Below, piece after piece: positions 14,221 through 19,903 of a stretch of 19,903 bases of DNA (positions are counted from its first letter, which is position 1; each line of letters starts with the position of its first letter). The notes below the pieces were generated by a model that was not told the origin of the DNA, searched no databases, and saw only the letters and a list, made by a program, of their open reading frames with translations. Made by a program: the position numbers and the translations under genes. This DNA comes from Prolixibacteraceae bacterium (GTDB taxonomy: Bacteria > Bacteroidota > Bacteroidia > Bacteroidales > Prolixibacteraceae): assembly GCA_017998095.1 (NCBI GenBank), contig JAGODU010000070.1:1-19903 (forward strand), written 5' to 3'.

Positions 14221-15573
14221 ATGGCAAATAAAAGGTATAAAATTTTTGTAGTTGATGACAACAATATGTTTTTGAAGGTGTTGACTAAATATTTATCGCA
14301 AAATGAAGAATATGATGTTATTCCAATTTCTTCAGGACGAGAATGTATAAGCAGATTAAATGAAAAGCCTGAGATCGTTTCACTCGATTATACTCTTCCT
14401 GATATGACTGGTAAAGATATTCTTGAAAGAATAAAAAAAGAACTTCCAGATTGCCAGGTTATTATTGTTTCAGGTCAAAGCGATATAAATACAGCTATTG
14501 ATTTATTAAAGATAGGTGCTTATGATTATATTGTAAAAGGAGTTGATACAAGAGATAAAATTTCTATTGCCATTAACAAAATCATTGAAAAGCTGGAACT
14601 TACCAATGAAAATAAAAGATTAAAGCAAGCTATAAAGAAAGAATACAATTTTAAAAGCCTGATTAAGGGAAATAGTAAAGCAATTGAAAATGTTTTTATT
14701 TTAATGGACAAAGCCGTTCAGACTAATATTAATGTTTCAGTTATTGGAGAAACTGGTACAGGTAAGGAGCTGGTTGCAAAAGGCATTCATTATAATTCAA
14801 AGCGAAGTAACATGCCCTTTGTTGCCGTTAATATTTCTTCTATTCCTGATACTCTTATTGAAAGCGAGCTGTTCGGATATGAAAAAGGTGCTTTTACCGG
14901 AGCAGAAGGAAGTAAGGCCGGTAAAATTGAAATGGCTGATGGAGGCACGCTTTTTCTGGATGAAATTGCAGAAATGAACCTTGCTACTCAGGCGAAGCTC
15001 TTAAGAGTTTTGCAGGAAAGAGAACTTACCCGGCTTGGTAGCAATAAAGTTATCAAGTTTGATGTCAGGATTATTGTTGCTACTCACCGTAATCTGCAGG
15101 AACAAATAAAAAAAGGTGAATTCAGAGAAGACTTATATTTCAGGTTACTTGGCTTGACTATTGACCTTCCTCCATTAAGGGAAAGAGGAAACGACTGCCT
15201 GCTTCTTGCAAAACATTTTGTAAACGATTTTTGTGAAGATAATGGAATGCAGCCTAAACAGATATCCAAACTAACTCAGGAAAAACTTCAAAGTTATCAT
15301 TTCCCTGGTAATGTTAGGGAATTAAAAGCTCTTATGGAATTGGCATGCGTTCTTTCTGATGGAGATATAATTGAACCTAATCATATTAATATTAATCCTT
15401 TAAATCTTCATCAGAATTTATTGTCTCAGGAGAAAACACTTCAGGAATATGATGAAGAAATTATAAGGTACTTCGTATATAAGTATAAAAGTGTAAGAGA
15501 AGCCGCTAAAAAACTGGGTGTTGGGAAATCAACTATTTACCGTTATATCCAGGAGGCAGAACATCACGATTAA
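14221..15573 (+). CDS. NtrC-family sigma-54-dependent response regulator
   Basis: With the start at 14221 (MANKRYKIFVVDD) the protein has 450 residues; an upstream in-frame ATG at 14170 adds 17 residues that do not belong to the receiver fold. The receiver domain (1-120) has acidic D12/D13, phospho-acceptor D56 in LDYTLPD, S84 and K106. The AAA+ domain (about 145-375) has Walker A GETGTGKE (176-183), the sigma-54-contacting GAFTGA loop (223-228), Walker B LFLDE (244-248) and the REDLYFRL arginine-finger block. A Fis-type helix-turn-helix lies at about 424-443. All catalytic motifs are intact. No histidine kinase lies in the window, so it is an orphan locally. It is convergent with the PorP/SprF gene, sharing a TTAA at the stops. 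An 11-T run (14135-14145) lies in its leader. Confidence 0.95.
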   Translation: MANKRYKIFVVDDNNMFLKVLTKYLSQNEEYDVIPISSGRECISRLNEKPEIVSLDYTLPDMTGKDILERIKKELPDCQVIIVSGQSDINTAIDLLKIGAYDYIVKGVDTRDKISIAINKIIEKLELTNENKRLKQAIKKEYNFKSLIKGNSKAIENVFILMDKAVQTNINVSVIGETGTGKELVAKGIHYNSKRSNMPFVAVNISSIPDTLIESELFGYEKGAFTGAEGSKAGKIEMADGGTLFLDEIAEMNLATQAKLLRVLQERELTRLGSNKVIKFDVRIIVATHRNLQEQIKKGEFREDLYFRLLGLTIDLPPLRERGNDCLLLAKHFVNDFCEDNGMQPKQISKLTQEKLQSYHFPGNVRELKALMELACVLSDGDIIEPNHININPLNLHQNLLSQEKTLQEYDEEIIRYFVYKYKSVREAAKKLGVGKSTIYRYIQEAEHHD

Positions 15574-16523
15574 AATGTTAATCCAGGGAATAATTGGGTT
15601 TCTTTTGTTTTGAAATCAAATCTTACCATTACCTCGAATGTCCCATTTTGGAACTCCCTTAATCTATTGTGCGTATAATCATAAGAGAAACCAATTTTCA
15701 TATTTTGATATTGGAATTGAGCATAAGCTCCTATTGCATCACTAATTCTATATACTACTCCAAACCATAATTTTTCATAAAACATAAATGAAAAATCAAA
15801 GTCGGCAGTTAAAGGGGCACCAGCTGTCATTATGGTCATTATTCCCGGTTTAAATGATACGTCCTTTGAAAGATCAATCATATATGCTCCCTGAATAAAA
15901 TAGTGCTGCTTTTCTCTGCTATTTGCTTCTACAACGGTCTTTTCTTTTATATATCTGTTTTCTATCAGACGAGGAACTGATATTCCGGCATAAAAGTCTC
16001 TTGAGTACCAAAAAATGCCAACTCCTGTATTGAATAAAACTCTTCTATAATCATCTCCATATTTCAGTATGTACTCATCATCATAATCATGCCTGTAAAG
16101 TTCATCTAAATTTGCCTGAAGATAATTCACTCCGGCTTTTAAACCAAAACTTATCATTGAACTTTCTGTAGCCTTTATCTTATATGAATAATTTAAAAAT
16201 AAACCAGTAGTAGTCATTGCTTTTGTGTTGTCGTATAAGAAGTCGGCACCTAATCCCATGTGAAAACTGTCAATTGGCATGCTGAAAGTGAGTGACGATG
16301 TCATTGGCCCTAAATTTACCCATTGATTTCTGAAAACCCCTGATATATTTCCAACACCTCGTACAGCTGTATAGGCTGGATTTATTGACATCAGATTGTT
16401 CATGTATTGGGAATATACAGGATCTGTTTCCTGTTGTGAGAATACAGGTTTGCAAAACAACAATACTAATGCTGTCAGAAGTATTTGCAATTTATTGCCT
16501 GTTATGTTTCTAAAACCTTTCAT
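15570..16523 (-). CDS. PorP/SprF-family type IX secretion outer-membrane protein
   Basis: The 317-residue protein has a signal peptide (about 1-29, ending VFSQ) and the PorP/SprF signature: DPVYSQYMNN, then MSINPAYTAVRG, FRNQWV, followed by repeated amphipathic strands of an outer-membrane beta-barrel and a final aromatic residue. Proteins of this family partner with individual T9SS cargo; SprF is required for export of the gliding adhesin SprB in Flavobacterium johnsoniae. Here the gene starts 11 bp after the stop of a large adhesin with a type B sorting domain, the same order as sprB-sprF. Its TAA overlaps the TAA of the convergent response regulator within TTAA, leaving no room for a terminator between them. 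Confidence 0.93.
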   Translation of the reverse strand: MKGFRNITGNKLQILLTALVLLFCKPVFSQQETDPVYSQYMNNLMSINPAYTAVRGVGNISGVFRNQWVNLGPMTSSLTFSMPIDSFHMGLGADFLYDNTKAMTTTGLFLNYSYKIKATESSMISFGLKAGVNYLQANLDELYRHDYDDEYILKYGDDYRRVLFNTGVGIFWYSRDFYAGISVPRLIENRYIKEKTVVEANSREKQHYFIQGAYMIDLSKDVSFKPGIMTIMTAGAPLTADFDFSFMFYEKLWFGVVYRISDAIGAYAQFQYQNMKIGFSYDYTHNRLREFQNGTFEVMVRFDFKTKETQLFPGLTF

Positions 16524-16534
16524 TCTCTCACTGA

Positions 16535-19500
16535 TTATCTGAATATATATATTATCCCGGCCTGACGGTTTCTGCCTTCATTATAAATTAGTGTCCAGTA
16601 ATATGTGCCAGCAGGTAAAGGCTTGTCCCCAAATAAACTTCCCTTGTTGGAGTAACCACCCCAGGTGTTATCGTATGTTTTCTTTGAATATACGATATGA
16701 CCATACCTGTTATATATCTGGAACATGTTGTCCGGGAAATATTCAATTCCGTCAATTATAAGTACATCATTCTTTCTATCTCCATTAGGTGTTATTATTT
16801 CAGGCACTCTTAATTCTTCTACCAGGAATATAATATATGCTTCAGATATATTTTCGCATGGTGATGTAATTGAATATTTAATGCTGTCCCTTCCAATGAA
16901 GTCTTTGTTTGGAGTGTACCTGACTATGTTTGATGAATTTATTGAAATAAACCCATTCGAAGGATTAGTATTGCTTTCAATATATTTAGCAAAATATCCT
17001 TGATCATTAAGCAGGGGTTCTACTTCTACCGGAATTCCCGGATATGTTTTTACTGTATCTGGTATTGCCATTATCGGAGCTTCCTCAGGCATTATAATTG
17101 TTATTGTTGTTGAAGATGAATCATTCTCATTGTCAAATATCCTATACTCAAAAACATCATTTTCACAACTCTCAATATCAGGAGTGTAAACTATATTATA
17201 AGTTGCCGGATCGAAATAAGCTGTCCCAAACAAAGGATCTGAAATTATAACTGTTCTGGACGAATCAATAAATGCATCAGGGTCTCCCGGAGAACCAGGC
17301 AAGTCAATTGCATCAGGATCATAATCATTTGAAAGAACCGGAATATTTATTATAGTTCCAAATGCTGCAATAGTATCATCAGGATTTGCCAATGGGGGAG
17401 TGTTCCTTTCCAAAATGTCAATATATACCCAGGCTGAATCTTTCTTTCCCCATAAATCAATTATTTGATACTGTAACGAATCTTTTCCATAGTAATGCCT
17501 GAGGGGATTATAGGATATGTTGTTGTCATTTGTAGCTGAAGAAATGCCATTCACAGAAGGAGTTATTATGATGACCGTGTCTATGGTGCAAAGCTGGTTG
17601 TCAATAAAGATGTCATTTTCAAGGATGTTGAGCAAATTGTCTTTGCTGTTTTCAAAAACTTCCTTTTCATCATTATTTGCTGCAAAATTGTATGAATCTG
17701 GATATGGGAAAATAAATACTTTTCCAGTGTCAGATGCTCCTTCCTGATCAAGTATCTTGTAAGTAAACCATGCATCACACCAGAATATTGTATCTGCAGT
17801 AATTGTTATTAGCTCTTTATCTTTGTTGAATTTTATTTTAAGCGAATCTCCACTGTCAACAGATTTATTGTAAAGAATTATTATTTCACTATCAATGTCA
17901 TAGTCATTCCTTGTAATATCATTATAAGTTATAGTAGTTGTGTCGGTTATGTGATTCCAGAATATTGTATCATTTATAGCTACCGGAGGATCATTGACCG
18001 GAAGTATCTTTACATAAATTCTTAAGAAAGCGCATTGCCCACTCTCACCGGAACATACATTAAGTCTGAAATTATCATCTCCGGTTGAATCCTTTTCAGG
18101 TGTGTATCTTAATATTGAATTATTTTCTGTCAATTCCCATTTGCCGATTTCAGGAGATTCTTCTTCTACTACCTCTGTGATATTAAATTTGAAATTGTAT
18201 TTTTCCATTTCTGCCTTAATATCGGTTTCTACAGGATTGTCTTCCAGAGTTGTTAGGTATATGAATATTGATGTGTCAAGTTCAATGGTCATTTTTACAG
18301 TGGCTGAAGTACATGCTCCTTCATTATCACAGATAGTATATCTTAAACTGTCATCCCCTTTATTTACATCCGGTTTGTAGAATATTGTTCCTGTCTTTAA
18401 ATCAATACTGTCTTTTCCCGATTTTGGGTTACTTGTTATTTTTAATGTTGAAAAGTCAAGATTGCCGTCAATGTCAAAATCATTTTCAAGAATATAAAGT
18501 CGTTTAAATTCATTCTGTGAAATCATATAATTATCACTAACTGCGACAGGAGGAACATTTACTTTTTCAACCCAAATATTTATTTCTGCCACATCAAAAT
18601 TCCCTGCATCATCATATATGAGATATGTCATCCAATCATTACCGTAGAAATCTTTTTCAGGAATATAAGTAATAATGTTTGTTTCCTGATTCAATGTATA
18701 TGTTCCATGTTGAGGAGGGAGTACAACATCAAATGAATCAGGTACTATCTTATTGTCAGAAACAATAAGTGAATCATTTTCCCAAGGCAGTAGTGGCTCA
18801 ACTAAATCGATAGTGTCATTTTCAAATGTTGAATAGTCATCGTTGATAGCATATAATTCTTTTTTCTTTTGGTTGACAATTACAACAACCGTTGCCGAAT
18901 CACATGAAGTATTTATGAAATCATTGTCACAAACCTTGTAAGTAAATGAATATATTCCTTTGAAATTCAGGGGAGGAGTAAATGTTGCTATTCCGTTTTC
19001 ATCATTATATTCAATTTCAGTATCAAATTTCACTGAAGTATAATCTATTCCATTATCACTGTCAATATCATTCTTTAAAATGTGAATTTCAACAGGAGTA
19101 TTTATTATTGTTTCAGCCAGGTCATCATTAGCTCTAAGACTATCATTAACCGGCTCAACATTAATGTAAACTTTTGCCGAACTCCAGTTTTTTAAACCTG
19201 AGGATACAATATATGTTATACTGTCTTTTCCATTGAAATTTTTGTCAGGCTGATATGAAACTACCTGTTTGTACCAATCATATTCAGCAACTCCATTTTT
19301 CGGAAATACCTTTATTTCCAAAGATCGTGGATCCGGGAATTCATTTCCTTTTGTATCATTTTCAAGGACGGATATATCAACTACGCCGTTTTCCTGAATT
19401 GTTATTGTGTCATTTGCAGCTATGAATTCAGACAGGGTGTCTTTAACAATTACTGTTACAATAACAAATGCTGGAACTCCTTCATAGTCGCTGACTGAAT

Positions 19501-19903
19501 ATGTAAATTCGTCTTTACCGGTATAGGAAGAATCAGGGGTGTAAATAATACTGTCGCCTGATAATTTTATTTTGTTCAAACCTGAAATATCTATTGAACC
19601 CGGGTTTATACCATCATCAATATCAAATACCTGATTCAGTGCATTGAAAGTTACAGGGGTATTAATATTTGTTTCTAATACCAATGGCGTTGGTATTGGA
19701 TTATCATTAACAGGATTAACAGTGATAATCATCCATGCATCATCACAATATACAGGCAAGCCGGTGTCGCATATCTTGTAATGAAGACTGTCTTTACCGG
19801 TGAAATTCTTTTCCGGGAAATATGAGATAACGCCATTAGAACTATTTATATAAGCTTTGCCGCTTTGTGGACTTTGAAAAATAGTTAATGAAGAATAATC
19901 GTA
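16535..19903 (-). CDS. Giant tandem-repeat adhesin with type B T9SS domain (5' end outside window)
   Basis: The frame is open from the stop at 16537-16535 to the right window edge, giving 1,122 visible C-terminal residues; the apparent start at 19759 is an internal TTG (Leu). The protein has about ten complete and one partial repeat of 85-115 residues, of the cadherin-like/bacterial Ig type. Each contains an ND-D motif near a VLxND strand, a Y-P-FxGxD-YxxxD block and often a VNDxP linker, consistent with calcium-stabilised beta-sandwiches. The last about 90 residues are the gliding-motility/T9SS C-terminal domain (VPEIITPNGDRKNDV, IYNRYGHIVY, GTYYWTL, IIYIFR). It is a probable SprB-like cell-surface adhesin, translated together with the PorP/SprF gene 11 bp downstream. 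Several repeats carry a cysteine pair at the same place. The N-terminal extent and ligand are unknown. Confidence 0.93.
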   Translation of the reverse strand, partial: YDYSSLTIFQSPQSGKAYINSSNGVISYFPEKNFTGKDSLHYKICDTGLPVYCDDAWMIITVNPVNDNPIPTPLVLETNINTPVTFNALNQVFDIDDGINPGSIDISGLNKIKLSGDSIIYTPDSSYTGKDEFTYSVSDYEGVPAFVIVTVIVKDTLSEFIAANDTITIQENGVVDISVLENDTKGNEFPDPRSLEIKVFPKNGVAEYDWYKQVVSYQPDKNFNGKDSITYIVSSGLKNWSSAKVYINVEPVNDSLRANDDLAETIINTPVEIHILKNDIDSDNGIDYTSVKFDTEIEYNDENGIATFTPPLNFKGIYSFTYKVCDNDFINTSCDSATVVVIVNQKKKELYAINDDYSTFENDTIDLVEPLLPWENDSLIVSDNKIVPDSFDVVLPPQHGTYTLNQETNIITYIPEKDFYGNDWMTYLIYDDAGNFDVAEINIWVEKVNVPPVAVSDNYMISQNEFKRLYILENDFDIDGNLDFSTLKITSNPKSGKDSIDLKTGTIFYKPDVNKGDDSLRYTICDNEGACTSATVKMTIELDTSIFIYLTTLEDNPVETDIKAEMEKYNFKFNITEVVEEESPEIGKWELTENNSILRYTPEKDSTGDDNFRLNVCSGESGQCAFLRIYVKILPVNDPPVAINDTIFWNHITDTTTITYNDITRNDYDIDSEIIILYNKSVDSGDSLKIKFNKDKELITITADTIFWCDAWFTYKILDQEGASDTGKVFIFPYPDSYNFAANNDEKEVFENSKDNLLNILENDIFIDNQLCTIDTVIIITPSVNGISSATNDNNISYNPLRHYYGKDSLQYQIIDLWGKKDSAWVYIDILERNTPPLANPDDTIAAFGTIINIPVLSNDYDPDAIDLPGSPGDPDAFIDSSRTVIISDPLFGTAYFDPATYNIVYTPDIESCENDVFEYRIFDNENDSSSTTITIIMPEEAPIMAIPDTVKTYPGIPVEVEPLLNDQGYFAKYIESNTNPSNGFISINSSNIVRYTPNKDFIGRDSIKYSITSPCENISEAYIIFLVEELRVPEIITPNGDRKNDVLIIDGIEYFPDNMFQIYNRYGHIVYSKKTYDNTWGGYSNKGSLFGDKPLPAGTYYWTLIYNEGRNRQAGIIYIFR

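Overview
The window comes from the chromosome of an AT-rich member of the Bacteroidota. The evidence is two proteins with the gliding-motility/type IX secretion (T9SS) type B C-terminal domain, a PorP/SprF outer-membrane protein, a DUF4290 protein, promoter-like TAnnTTTG boxes, and the near absence of Shine-Dalgarno sequences. It looks closer to free-living or gliding Bacteroidales/Marinilabiliales/Cytophagales-type organisms than to a specific genus, which I cannot name. I see no insertion sequence, CRISPR array, tRNA or rRNA.

Layout. At 1-2344 (+) there are two tandem TrkH potassium-transporter subunits; the first is cut by the window edge and the second has its own promoter-like region. 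A DUF2279 envelope protein follows (2463-3386 +). A leftward block runs from 8966 down to 3404. It starts with DUF4290, murA, an exosortase/archaeosortase-family membrane protein, a four-helix membrane partner that overlaps it by ATGA, and a TlpA-like thioredoxin, all tightly packed. After a 123-bp gap with its own promoter-like elements come grpE and dnaJ. A UvrD/PcrA helicase (9085-11403 -) is divergent from a secreted PKD-like protein with a type B T9SS sorting domain (11621-12949 +).

The stretch 12950-14220 is about 1.27 kb of unusually structured, mostly non-coding DNA. It holds one plausible small Cys-rich ORF on the minus strand, a 114-nt tract with no G on the plus strand built of CCTAAA-type units, two related GC-rich hairpins, a 12-bp perfect inverted repeat, two interleaved inverted repeats, and a -24/-12-like element pointing left. 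A similar element (ATACGCC, then 18-20 nt, then TTTTGGCA-N6-TTGT) lies just upstream of grpE. Next to this region a sigma-54-type NtrC-family response regulator (14221-15573 +) converges on, and shares its stop codon bases with, a PorP/SprF gene (15570-16523 -). That gene lies 11 bp downstream of a very large repeat adhesin with a type B T9SS signal (16535 to beyond 19903, -). The adhesin/PorP pair resembles SprB-SprF.

Themes. The cell appears to run two surface-protein routes: T9SS (adhesin, PorP, PKD protein) and an exosortase-type sorting enzyme whose substrate is not visible here. The most notable single-residue observation is that MurA carries Asp instead of Cys at the fosfomycin-target position. 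The most novel-looking region is the structured interval between 13.2 and 14.1 kb.
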